A stretch of DNA of 64,000 nt from Corynebacterium sp. HMSC08A12 (GTDB lineage Bacteria > Actinomycetota > Actinomycetes > Mycobacteriales > Mycobacteriaceae): assembly GCF_001807485.1 (NCBI RefSeq), contig NZ_KV789188.1:1-64000 (forward strand). Reading direction: 5' to 3'. The position numbers were made by a program, and so were the translations under genes. The notes beneath the pieces are model-generated. The model did not search any database and had not been told where the DNA came from. It was given only the letters and a program-made list of their open reading frames with translations. Every line of letters starts with the position of its first letter. The first letter of the stretch is position 1. This document shows, piece after piece, positions 56,136 to 64,000 of this stretch.

Positions 56136-57797
56136 ATGAGCGATTCCCGTCAACCCGACCGCACAGAAATTGAGCGTACGCAGCGGCTTCTGGGCGAGCG
56201 CTTCGAGCTGCAGTGGATCATCGGTCGCGGCGGCATGTCCACCGTATGGCTGGCCCACGATGTCGAAAAGCTGCGCGACGTGGCCGTCAAGATCCTCAAG
56301 CCGGAGTACACGGAAAACGAGGAGTTCCGCGCGCGCTTCCGCAACGAGGCCTCCGCAGCCCAGGACCTCGACAGCCCCAACGTCGTCAGGACCTATGAAT
56401 CCGGCGAGGTCGAGGACCCGGACAACGGCACGGTGTTCTGCTACATCATCATGGAGTACATCCGTGGCGAGTCTCTGGCCGATGTGCTCTCGCGCGAATC
56501 CTCGCTGCCGCAGAATCTGGCGCTGGACGTATTGACGCAAACCGCCGCGGGGCTGAAGGCTATCCATGAAGCCGGACTGGTGCACCGCGATATTAAGCCG
56601 GGAAATCTGCTGATCACCTCCGACGGGTTCGTGAAGATCACGGACTTCGGCATTGCCAAGGCCGCCGCCGCGGTGCCGTTGACCCGCACGGGCATGGTGG
56701 TTGGTACCGCCCAGTACGTCTCTCCCGAGCAGGCTCAGGGCGACCAGGTCGGCCCGGCCAGCGACGTGTACTCCTTGGGCGTGGTCGGCTTCGAGATGCT
56801 GGCGGGCTACCGTCCGTTCTCCGGCGAATCCACCGTGTCCGTGGCGATCAAGCACATCTCCGAAACCCCACCGGAGTTGCCGGAAGAGGTCGACCCCAAC
56901 CTGCGGGAATTGATCAAGGTCTGCCTGCGCAAGAATCCGCGGACGCGCTACGCCGACGGCGCGGAACTTGTCGCCGCCACTGTCATGGTGGCCGAGGGCA
57001 AGCAACCCCCGTCGCCGCACAATGTGCCGAACGTCAGCACCGAACCGCACCCGCTGACCGAGCAGCTGGGCAACGTTGCCAGCGGGCCGGGAACTCGAGT
57101 GCCTTCAGCGTCGGGCCCTGAGTACGGTCCAGAGCACGGGCCAGGGCCCGGTCAAGGTTCCGGTTACCCTGGCCCCTCCGGCCCGGCTGCCGGTGCAGGT
57201 GCTCCGGCCACGGGCGCGGGCTACCCCGCGACTGCACGCGGGGCGGGTGGAGCGCAGGGGGCGTCACCAAGAAAGAACCGCTTGATTATCGCGGTGCTGG
57301 CCCTGGTGAGCATCCTCGCGCTTGCGCTGGCCACCTTCCTGCTGACCAGCGGTGGCGACGAAGAAGCGCCGGACCCGTCGACAATGACCGTGACCAACGA
57401 GGTCACGACCAGCCCGACGGAGGAGGAAGAAGCGCCGGCCGACCCGGACGGCAACGCCCCCGCGCCGGTAAACCCGGTGCCGACGGACACGACGAATGGC
57501 CCGGAACCCGCACCGGGGACCGAGACCACGTCGGAACCGCCGGAGACCTCCGACGAACGCGAGCCTTCGTTCCCCACCTTGCCGACCATCCCGAACGGTG
57601 GCGGGCGCGGCAACGACAGTGACAACGGCAACGGCGGAAACGGTGGTCAGGGTGGCAATGGCGGCAACCACAACACTGCTCGCCCGAACCAACCCGGCCG
57701 CCCGCAGACGAACGATAGCGCAACCTCGGCGGACAACGATGTACCTGCAGAATTACGCAATCGGGAGGCCGATCCGGAAAGCCAGCCAGTGCTTTAA
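56136..57797 (+). CDS. pknA: Ser/Thr protein kinase PknA
   Basis: A 553-residue kinase with a catalytic domain at about residues 14-280: GRGGMSTVWLA (P-loop), VAVKILKPE (Lys), HRDIKPGNLLI (catalytic loop), DFGIAK and GTAQYVSPEQ. Then comes a Gly/Ala/Pro-rich linker with a motif copy just before the membrane helix (LIIAVLALVSILALALATFLL). An external Thr/Pro/Glu- then Gly/Asn-rich tail follows, without PASTA repeats. PknA controls growth and division. A hairpin terminator overlaps its stop. Confidence 0.95.
   Translation: MSDSRQPDRTEIERTQRLLGERFELQWIIGRGGMSTVWLAHDVEKLRDVAVKILKPEYTENEEFRARFRNEASAAQDLDSPNVVRTYESGEVEDPDNGTVFCYIIMEYIRGESLADVLSRESSLPQNLALDVLTQTAAGLKAIHEAGLVHRDIKPGNLLITSDGFVKITDFGIAKAAAAVPLTRTGMVVGTAQYVSPEQAQGDQVGPASDVYSLGVVGFEMLAGYRPFSGESTVSVAIKHISETPPELPEEVDPNLRELIKVCLRKNPRTRYADGAELVAATVMVAEGKQPPSPHNVPNVSTEPHPLTEQLGNVASGPGTRVPSASGPEYGPEHGPGPGQGSGYPGPSGPAAGAGAPATGAGYPATARGAGGAQGASPRKNRLIIAVLALVSILALALATFLLTSGGDEEAPDPSTMTVTNEVTTSPTEEEEAPADPDGNAPAPVNPVPTDTTNGPEPAPGTETTSEPPETSDEREPSFPTLPTIPNGGGRGNDSDNGNGGNGGQGGNGGNHNTARPNQPGRPQTNDSATSADNDVPAELRNREADPESQPVL
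57260..57278 (+). repeat. Dispersed GGCGTCA motif copy
   Basis: GGCGTCACCAAGAAAGAAC, together with the copy at 27947 one of the two best matches. It lies at the PknA juxtamembrane linker (translated ASPRKN). Confidence 0.85.
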
Positions 57798-57820
57798 GCG
57801 TTTAAGCACGATTCTTTTTA
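57789..57820 (+). terminator. Terminator-like hairpin between pknA and pknB
   Basis: GTGCTTTAAGCGTTTAAGCAC pairs GTGCTT with AAGCAC, extended by TAA/TTTA, and is followed by ATTCTTTTTA. It overlaps the pknA stop codon. This suggests pknB is partly transcribed from its own promoter in the next 140 bases. Confidence 0.65.
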
Positions 57821-57938
57821 GCAATGTAAAAGGGATAGAACTATGTCCATACAACAAGTTGGACTAGGATTTGTTAATCAAAGTGACTAGAAAATCATTC
57901 TGGGGTTAGCTACAGAAGCAGACAAAGGAGCAGAAGGC

Positions 57939-60140
57939 GTGGACCGAAACGGCACAACCTTGGGCGGACGATACCGCCTCGGTGCCAAGATCGGCACTGG
58001 TGGCATGTCCGACGTGTACGCCGCTACCGATGAACTGCTGGGCCGCGATGTGGCGGTAAAGATGATGCGCCCCGATCTGGCGCGCGACACCACCTTCCTG
58101 GAGCGCTTCCGCCGCGAGGCTCAAAATGCCGCGAAGCTGAACCACCCCGCCATCGTCGCCGTTTACGACACGGGCCAGACCCCGGACGAGGACGGTGCGG
58201 TGCCGTACATCGTCATGGAGCGCGTGCACGGCGAAACCCTGCGCGACATCATCCAGGACTCCGGGAAGATGAGCCTGAACGATGCCGCGGCGGTCATGTC
58301 CCAGGTCTGCTCGGCGCTGTACTTCTCGCACGAGGCGGGCATCATTCACCGCGACATCAAGCCCGCGAACGTGATGATCACCAACACCGGCGCGGTGAAG
58401 GTCATGGACTTCGGCATCGCACGTGCACTGAGCGATAGCTCCTCTGCTATGACGCAAACCGCCGCCGTCATCGGCACCGCCCAGTACCTCTCCCCCGAGC
58501 AGGCACGCGGCCAGTCCGCCGACGCACGTTCGGATATTTACGCCGCCGGTTGCGTGTTCTACGAGCTGGCCACGGGCAAGGCTCCCTTCCACGGCGAGTC
58601 CCCGCTGTCCGTTGCCTTCCAGCACGTGCAGGAAAACCCGGAGGCGCCGTCCCAGGTTCCGGGCATGCACCTGTCGAAGCGCGAGGCTTTGAGCCTGGAC
58701 TCCATCACTCTGACCGCTATGGCGAAGTCGCCATCGGATCGTTATGACGACGCGCAAGAGATGGCGACGGATCTGAAGCGCCTTTCCGAAGACCAACTGC
58801 CGCTGGTCGCCCAGGCCTATACCAATGACGCCGACTCGGCCGATGCTGGTTCCCACACCGCAGGCCGCGCTGCTGCCGGTGCCGCTGGCGCCGCGGGGCT
58901 GGCCGCCGGTGCGGCCGCGGCTGGCGCGCACGCGAATGAAGATGACGCGCAGACCTCCGTGATCCCCGCCAGCCACAACACGGCCAACGGTGCCGCTGCT
59001 GGAGCCGGAGCAGCTGGGGCCGGAGCAGCCGCCGCTGGAGCCGCTGGCAACGGTGGCGGCGACGGCTACTACAACAGCGATTACAGCGGCGATTATGATG
59101 GCGGCGACGATTATTACGACGACTATGACGCCGACTACGACGATGATTATGACGGCGAGTACGACGACGAGTACTACGAGGATGAGCCCAAGCGTCGCTG
59201 GTGGGCGCCCATCGCTTGGGTGGCGGGTATCGCCGCAGTAATCGCCGGTGGTTACTTTGCCTACCAGGCATTTACCGGCGACGATGAACCAGAGAAGCCT
59301 ATCGAAGCCGAGCAGGTGAAGATCCCGCTCGTAGCCAACAAGGACCGTGCCGAGGCGGAGAAGATCCTCAAGGACGCGGGCTTCGAAGTAACGGTCGAGG
59401 AAACCACGCACGACAAGATCGCGCGCGGCAAGGCTATCGGCACCGACCCGGCAGCCAACGCATCCGTGGCTCGCGGCACCGAGATCAAGCTGCTGGTCTC
59501 CAGCGGCCGAGAGATCACCGACGTGCCGGACCTGACGGGCAAGACCACCGAGGAAGCAGTCCAGCTTCTGAAGGATGCCAAGCTGGTTCTGAACAAGGAA
59601 GTCAAGGAAGAAGCCAGCGATGATGTGCCGAAGGGCAAGATCATCACGCAGACTCCGCCGCAGGGTTCGCAGGTCTCTGCGGGCACGAAGGTGACCATCA
59701 CCGTCTCCACGGGTCCGGAGGACGTCCGCGTGCCAGTCGTCACCGGCCAACAGCTCGAGGACGCCCGGGAGAACCTGGAATCAGCTGGCTTCAAGGTGGT
59801 TGTGAACCACGTCGATTCTGTGGAGCGGAAGGATCAGGTGCTCTCCGCCAGCAGCGAGGGTGAGAAGCTGCCCAAGGGCAGCGAGATCACCCTGGAGGTA
59901 TCCCTGGGCAACCAGTTCGAGATGCCTTCCCTGCAGGGCAAGAAGTTCGGTGACGTGTTCCGCGAGCTGCAGGCCGCCGGCTGGCGCGGCACCCCGGAAC
60001 AGCTACACCGGGAGAACAAGAACACCACGGATCTGGGCCGCGTGGACGAGGTCGCGCAGCAGTCCATCCACAGTGGCGAGGTCATCAAGAAGGACGAGGA
60101 CATCACCGTCACGGTGTACGTCTTCAACCTGCTGCCCTAG
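57939..60140 (+). CDS. pknB: Ser/Thr protein kinase PknB with PASTA repeats
   Basis: A 733-residue kinase sensing cell-wall precursors. The catalytic domain (about 1-275) has LGAKIGTGGMSDVYAA, VAVKMMRPD, HRDIKPANVMI, DFGIARALSDSSSAM and GTAQYLSPEQ. The juxtamembrane linker is Ala/Gly-rich then extremely Asp/Tyr-rich, and a membrane helix follows (WAPIAWVAGIAAVIAGGYFAY). Four external PASTA modules run from about residue 465: PLVANKDRAEAEKIL, VPDLTGKTTEEAVQLL, VPVVTGQQLEDAREN and a diverged last one. GTG 57939 has AAAGGAG upstream. Confidence 0.96.
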   Translation: MDRNGTTLGGRYRLGAKIGTGGMSDVYAATDELLGRDVAVKMMRPDLARDTTFLERFRREAQNAAKLNHPAIVAVYDTGQTPDEDGAVPYIVMERVHGETLRDIIQDSGKMSLNDAAAVMSQVCSALYFSHEAGIIHRDIKPANVMITNTGAVKVMDFGIARALSDSSSAMTQTAAVIGTAQYLSPEQARGQSADARSDIYAAGCVFYELATGKAPFHGESPLSVAFQHVQENPEAPSQVPGMHLSKREALSLDSITLTAMAKSPSDRYDDAQEMATDLKRLSEDQLPLVAQAYTNDADSADAGSHTAGRAAAGAAGAAGLAAGAAAAGAHANEDDAQTSVIPASHNTANGAAAGAGAAGAGAAAAGAAGNGGGDGYYNSDYSGDYDGGDDYYDDYDADYDDDYDGEYDDEYYEDEPKRRWWAPIAWVAGIAAVIAGGYFAYQAFTGDDEPEKPIEAEQVKIPLVANKDRAEAEKILKDAGFEVTVEETTHDKIARGKAIGTDPAANASVARGTEIKLLVSSGREITDVPDLTGKTTEEAVQLLKDAKLVLNKEVKEEASDDVPKGKIITQTPPQGSQVSAGTKVTITVSTGPEDVRVPVVTGQQLEDARENLESAGFKVVVNHVDSVERKDQVLSASSEGEKLPKGSEITLEVSLGNQFEMPSLQGKKFGDVFRELQAAGWRGTPEQLHRENKNTTDLGRVDEVAQQSIHSGEVIKKDEDITVTVYVFNLLP

Positions 60141-60147
60141 CGGCAGC
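60131..60147. terminator. Hairpin between convergent pknB and trpG
   Basis: GCTGCC - CTAGC - GGCAGC, a perfect stem overlapping the pknB stop. There is no T-run. Confidence 0.4.
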
Positions 60148-60151
60148 GCGC

Positions 60152-60880
60152 CTAGAGCATCGAGGCTTCGGCGCTGATCGCGCCGGTAACCTCCAGCTGC
60201 TCCTGCACCAGGCGGTTCACCAGTTCGGCGGGCACAACCTCGCCCTTGCCACTCAACCGCCCGGCTTCGTTCAGCCAGTTCGCCAGCATTAGGTGGCCGT
60301 ACTGCGTCATCACGGACTCGGGGTGGAACTGCACTGAGTGGATCGGCAGCGTCTGGTGGCGCATCGCCATAATCATGCCGGAATCGGAGGTTGCCGTGAC
60401 CTTTAGCTCCTCCGGCACGGTGCCTGGATCAACGGTGAGCGAGTGGTAGCGCGTCACGCGGAACGGGCTCGGCACTCCGGTCAGCACGCCGGTGCCGTCA
60501 TGGGCCACGGGCGAGGTCTTGCCGTGGAAAAGCTCGTCTGCCCGCACGACCTCCGCGCCGAAGTGCATGCCGATCGCCTGGTGCCCCAGGCACACCCCGA
60601 ACAGCGGAATCTGCTGCTCAACAGCGATTTTCAGCACATCCAGCATGCGGCCTGCCGCGCTCGGCTCGCCAGGTCCGGGGGATAGCAGGATCGCGTCGAA
60701 GCCCTGCAGCATGTCCGCCAGCGCATCCGTCTCGGCCCCCTCAGGGTTGCCAGCACCGGTGAGCTCGGGGGCGTCATTGCGCAGCACCACACAGTCGTCC
60801 CCGCTGAAGCCCAGCTGCCCGATGTATTGCACGAGGTTGTAGACGAAGCTGTCGTAGTTATCGATCACGAGAATGCGCAT
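60152..60880 (-). CDS. trpG: Anthranilate/aminodeoxychorismate synthase glutaminase subunit
   Basis: A 242-residue class I glutamine amidotransferase. It starts at MRILVIDNYDSFVYN and has LSPGPGEPSAAG, the catalytic Cys in FGVCLGHQAIGM, VTRYHSL, and the His-Glu pair in VQFHPESVMT. It supplies ammonia to a TrpE- or PabB-type partner, and its location next to pknB is conserved in actinobacteria (often labelled pabA). Which partner it serves cannot be told here. ATG 60880 is chosen from the family N-terminus. Confidence 0.92.
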   Translation of the reverse strand: MRILVIDNYDSFVYNLVQYIGQLGFSGDDCVVLRNDAPELTGAGNPEGAETDALADMLQGFDAILLSPGPGEPSAAGRMLDVLKIAVEQQIPLFGVCLGHQAIGMHFGAEVVRADELFHGKTSPVAHDGTGVLTGVPSPFRVTRYHSLTVDPGTVPEELKVTATSDSGMIMAMRHQTLPIHSVQFHPESVMTQYGHLMLANWLNEAGRLSGKGEVVPAELVNRLVQEQLEVTGAISAEASML

Positions 60881-61016
60881 AGCAAAGAGTCTAGCGTGGC
60901 AGCGTGCATGGTTTTGCCGCGGTGTACTGCTACTATCGTCTAGTACGTATTTTGCCCATGGGCGCTCGGTACCTCGTAGGCCGTCCGCTCCGCAGTCAAT
61001 TGCTTCGAGGTTTTGA

Positions 61017-61292
<276 letters not shown>

Positions 61293-61332
61293 CACCCAAG
61301 TTACTTCCCGGCACTGCCCTAGTTGGGCGCCC

Positions 61333-62058
61333 CTAGTAGTGCCACCCCAGGCCGGTCCATATGGTGAAGGCCAAGATTGCCGTCGCGGCTAGTGCTGCGA
61401 CGGTCTTTTTTCTTATTGACGCCCCCACGCCCCCGTTGCCGCCCTCCCCAACGGTGCTGGTAATGAGTGCTATGACGGCGCCTCCGGCGAGCCCACCGAT
61501 GTGTCCCCATAGCGAAACGTTGGAGTACATGAGGGAGTACCCGAGGTTCACCAGCAGGAGGATGATGGGCCCGCGGAGGTCGCGCTGCCGTATCCGCGAC
61601 AGGGAAATGAGCATGGCGAACAGCCCGTAGCCGACGGTGGAGGCACCGCCGACGGGGACGTTGGGCTGGAAGTACATGCAGGCCAGCGCGCCGCCAGCGG
61701 CGCTGGCAACGATGAGGCTGAGCATAACTACCGGCCCGTAAAAGCGTTCTACATCGCGGCCGATCAGGAAGATCAGCAGCATGTTGAAGCCCAGGTGGGC
61801 GGGGTCCAAATGAACGAATGCGGCGGTGAGGATGCGCCACCATTCACCGAACAGGGTGACGTTGGCGGCGTTGAAGAGCATCTCCCGCCCCAGGTTGTTC
61901 GAGCTGAGGCCGAACATGGATCGGCCATCGAGGGGGCTGGCGATGCTGCCGGATTGAAAAACCGTCACCACGTAGACAAGGCAGCAGGCTGCGATGAATA
62001 CGTTGGTGACGGAATACCGCCGGCTATTCCGGCGGGCTTGCGTGTCCAGCCACGGCAA
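61333..62058 (-). CDS. Rhomboid-family intramembrane serine protease
   Basis: A protein of about 241 residues with six or seven membrane helices. Motifs are NVTLFGEWWRILTAAFVHLDPAHLGFNML (with the HxxxN-like segment), the catalytic Ser in VGGASTVGYGLFAML, and the His in SLWGHIGGLAGG. TTG 62058 is chosen, ten bases after the ppiA stop with GGAG nearby, since longer frames run into ppiA. It cleaves unknown membrane substrates. A motif copy lies in the variable C-terminal loop. Confidence 0.88.
   Translation of the reverse strand: MPWLDTQARRNSRRYSVTNVFIAACCLVYVVTVFQSGSIASPLDGRSMFGLSSNNLGREMLFNAANVTLFGEWWRILTAAFVHLDPAHLGFNMLLIFLIGRDVERFYGPVVMLSLIVASAAGGALACMYFQPNVPVGGASTVGYGLFAMLISLSRIRQRDLRGPIILLLVNLGYSLMYSNVSLWGHIGGLAGGAVIALITSTVGEGGNGGVGASIRKKTVAALAATAILAFTIWTGLGWHY
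61405..61423 (-). repeat. Dispersed GGCGTCA motif copy
   Basis: Minus-strand GGCGTCAATAAGAAAAAAG, in the loop before the last helix of the rhomboid protein (translated ASIRKK). Confidence 0.8.
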
Positions 62059-62065
62059 GGAGTTT

Positions 62066-62590
62066 TTACTCCTGGATCTCGACAGACTCGATGACGACGT
62101 CGTCGTTCGGGCGGTCCATGCGGTCGGTTGCGACGCGGGAGATCTTTGCGACGACCTTCTGGGACTCCTTGTCGGTGACCTCACCGAAGATGGTGTGGCG
62201 GTTGTTCAGGTGCGGGGTGGCCGTCACCGTGATGAAGAACTGGGAGCCGTTGGTGCCGGGACCAGCGTTGGCCATGGCCAGCAGGAAGGGGCGGTCGAAC
62301 TGCAGCTCCGGGTGGAACTCGTCGCCGAACTGGTAGCCCGGGCCGCCACGACCGGTGCCGGTCGGGTCGCCGCCCTGGATCATGAAGCCATCGATGATGC
62401 GGTGGAAGATCGCACCGTCGTAGAACGGGCCTTCGTTGGTGCCGGAGGCGTTGGGCTGGGAGTACTCCTTGGTGCCCTGCGCCAGGCCAACGAAGTTGGC
62501 TACGGTCTCCGGCGCGTGGTTGCCGAACAGATCGATGGCGATGTCGCCTTGGTTGGTGTGCAGAATTGCGGTTGCAGTCTTATTAGTCAC
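62066..62590 (-). CDS. ppiA: Cyclophilin-type peptidyl-prolyl isomerase
   Basis: A 174-residue cyclophilin catalysing proline isomerisation. It has ATAILHTNQGDIAIDLFG, ETVANFVGLAQG, FYDGAIFHRIIDGFMIQGGDP, LLAMANAGPGTNGSQFFIT and LNNRHTIFGEV (active-site Arg, Phe and His present). GTG 62590 is the likely start: TACAAT lies eight bases upstream, so the mRNA may be leaderless. The rhomboid gene follows at once. Confidence 0.95.
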   Translation of the reverse strand: MTNKTATAILHTNQGDIAIDLFGNHAPETVANFVGLAQGTKEYSQPNASGTNEGPFYDGAIFHRIIDGFMIQGGDPTGTGRGGPGYQFGDEFHPELQFDRPFLLAMANAGPGTNGSQFFITVTATPHLNNRHTIFGEVTDKESQKVVAKISRVATDRMDRPNDDVVIESVEIQE

Positions 62591-62655
62591 GGTGATCCAT
62601 TGTACTAAAAAGCCGCGACGGCTTCCGGCGCCTTGGCGACTCAAAAGCTGTATTG

Positions 62656-62703
62656 CCCATCCCGGTGGGGATTTTTCTTTAGGATGGGTGTTAGCACGAA
62701 CAC
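62656..62703. promoter_or_regulatory. Paired inverted repeats upstream of the Lys-rich gene
   Basis: CCCATCC (62656-62662) pairs with GGATGGG (62682-62688), and the second arm abuts GTGTT-AGCACG-AACAC (62688-62703), another palindrome. They may be operator or leader structures between ppiA and the next gene. Confidence 0.45.
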
Positions 62704-62746
62704 ATATTGAAATACCCAAATAGATCTCCAAGGAGCATCTCGCACG

Positions 62747-64000
62747 ATGAACCCCACCACGTTGAAGCTGGCGCTGCGCGGCGCCAAGCAGGGTCGCACC
62801 ATGTTGAATAACCGCAAGGAGTTTAAGCGCCGCCAGGAGTTCGACGCGCTGCAGCAGCTGCGTGACAACCTGGCCACGGAGGGCGAACGAGAGGGCATCA
62901 TTGCTGGTTCTCCCGCTCACGTGAAGGCCGTCGCGGAGCTCATGCTGAAGGAAGAGGGTGCTGCGTCTGCCCTCGAGCAGGCCCGTGCGGCTGCGGCTGC
63001 CCGCAAGCACCACCAGGCGCACCACTCCGACGAGCTCACTGCTGCGGATGTTGCGGACATGAACTCCACCGGTTCCCAGAACACTGCCGACACTGCTGAC
63101 AAGGCCGCCGACAAGGCGGACAGGGCTCGTGCGAAGGCCGAAAAGAAGGCCGAGGCCGCAAAGAAGAAGGCAGCGAAGGCACAGGCCAAGGCAGCCAAGA
63201 AGACCAAGAAGGTTGAGGGCGAGGCTGCTGGGATGGTGGCGTCGCTAAGGAAGAAGGGCGAAGAATTGAACACCGATGAACTGACCGAGAAGCTCGGCGC
63301 GGATGCCGAGAAGCTGCGCAAGAAGATCGACAAGCGCACGCAGAAGCTGCGCAACCGTTTCGACGAGGCGCAGGAGAAGGCCCAGAAGAAGGCCGGCAAG
63401 AAGGCCAAGAAGCGTGAGCAGAAGATCGCTCAGCTTACCGCTGCGCTGAAGGAAAATGCTCACGAGCTGCAGGAACGCGGCCAGGCTGCGACCAGCAAGC
63501 TGTACGAAGAGGCGGAGTCCCGTGGCGGCGACCTGGCGAAGAGCGCGGAGAAGAACCGCAAGCAGCTGGCCAAGAAGCTGGAGGCCACCAAGAAGAAGGC
63601 AGCCAAGCGTGCGCAGAAGCAGACCAAGGGCGCACAGAAGGATGCCCGCAAGCGCGCTGCGAAGCTGGACAAGAAGGTAGCCCGCGCCACCAACAAGGCG
63701 CAGAGCAAGGCGCTGGCGAAGGCCGAGAAGAAGGGCCTGAAGAAACAGGAGAAGAAGCAGAAGGGTGGCCTGTTCGGCAAGTTCCTGCTGCTGGCCATCC
63801 TGGTTGCCGCGGGCGCTGCTGCGTTTAAGTTCCTGCGTGGTGGCGAGAACGCTCCGAAGAACTCCCCGAAGGTGCAGGACTTCGCGGACAAGGCCACCGG
63901 CGCTGCCGAGAAGGCCAAGGCGAAGGCCGCCGAGACCGCTGACAAGGCTGAGGCGAAGGCCACCGAGGTGAAGGAGACCGCCGAGGCCAAGGTCGACGAG
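62747..64000 (+). CDS. Lys/Ala-rich coiled-coil membrane protein, partial
   Basis: The frame from ATG 62747 (AAGGAG upstream) stays open to the window edge: 418 codons, incomplete at the C-terminus. The N-terminus (NPTTLKLALRGAKQGRTML) resembles a DNA- or surface-binding helix. Then Lys/Ala/Glu heptad-like repeats run for about 230 residues (KAEKKAEAAKKKAAKAQ). A membrane helix follows (about 343-360, FGKFLLLAILVAAGAAAFKFL), then another Lys/Ala/Glu tail. Histone H1-like composition plus a membrane anchor is odd. I do not recognise a family. A divergent motif copy (GGCGTCG then CTAAGGAAGAAG) occurs at 63239. Confidence 0.75.
   Translation, partial: MNPTTLKLALRGAKQGRTMLNNRKEFKRRQEFDALQQLRDNLATEGEREGIIAGSPAHVKAVAELMLKEEGAASALEQARAAAAARKHHQAHHSDELTAADVADMNSTGSQNTADTADKAADKADRARAKAEKKAEAAKKKAAKAQAKAAKKTKKVEGEAAGMVASLRKKGEELNTDELTEKLGADAEKLRKKIDKRTQKLRNRFDEAQEKAQKKAGKKAKKREQKIAQLTAALKENAHELQERGQAATSKLYEEAESRGGDLAKSAEKNRKQLAKKLEATKKKAAKRAQKQTKGAQKDARKRAAKLDKKVARATNKAQSKALAKAEKKGLKKQEKKQKGGLFGKFLLLAILVAAGAAAFKFLRGGENAPKNSPKVQDFADKATGAAEKAKAKAAETADKAEAKATEVKETAEAKVDE

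Overview
The window looks like a chromosomal segment of a Corynebacterium (Mycobacteriales). Base composition is high in G+C, and the genes are those of an arabinogalactan-type cell wall: AftA, an Emb arabinosyltransferase, CrgA, the FHA-PstP-RodA-PbpA-PknA-PknB cluster, an Rpf-like protein, and a TetR/McbR-type sulfur operator. Separate perfect or near-perfect GlxR-type sites are also present. Gene content (FadH-like dienoyl-CoA reductase, many low-complexity linkers) is compatible with the lipophilic C. jeikeium-like group, but the species is an inference. The order PpiA - rhomboid - CrgA - TrpG - PknB/A - PbpA - RodA - PstP - FHA is the classic actinobacterial near-origin cluster. The replication origin therefore probably lies to the right of the window.

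Layout. 0.4-3.1 kb: a GntR/YtrA-type repressor, ABC ATPase and membrane protein operon on the minus strand, with a palindromic operator. 3.2-10.5 kb: a NYN-domain protein, then AftA and Emb. 10.5-11.0 kb: a gene-free stretch with terminators, 24-bp tandem repeats and a 123-bp MITE-like inverted-repeat element. 11.0-14.5 kb: secreted GH25 lysozyme (GlxR site), PrsW-type protease and a membrane protein. 14.5-18.7 kb: M13 peptidase PepO, a double VOC protein, an S4 RNA-binding protein and a LysE-type exporter. 18.7-27.5 kb: gltBD and the divergent fadH. 27.5-38.4 kb: Tag glycosylase, small membrane proteins, esterase, NMO, gamma-carbonic anhydrase, an O-acyltransferase-SGNH fusion, sirtuin, YbjQ and SDR.

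38.4-49.3 kb: two tandem Gln/Gly/Tyr-rich membrane proteins, metB with an McbR box, Aag glycosylase, an HNH lipoprotein, a thioesterase, an Rpf-like protein with a structured leader, a VapBC toxin-antitoxin pair, a His-rich metal-binding protein, an FBP/EF-G-binding zinc-finger protein, a shortened thioredoxin-reductase-like protein and a DJ-1/PfpI protein. 49.4-64 kb: tRNA-Leu(CAG), then fhaA-fhaB-pstP-rodA-pbpA-pknA-pknB, convergent trpG, crgA, rhomboid, ppiA, and a Lys/Ala-rich membrane protein that runs off the right edge. The phosphorylation cluster couples Ser/Thr signalling (PknA/PknB, PstP, FHA readers) to septal and polar wall synthesis (RodA, PbpA, CrgA).

The most unusual signal is a dispersed motif, consensus GGCGTCANNAAGAAAGAAC. 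At least 18 good copies occur in both orientations, roughly balanced, mostly in intergenic gaps or in poorly conserved linkers and loops of proteins. No feature I know in corynebacteria explains it. Its architecture (a GC-rich core plus an A-rich tail) resembles DNA uptake sequences or a nucleoid-protein site; both readings are hypotheses.
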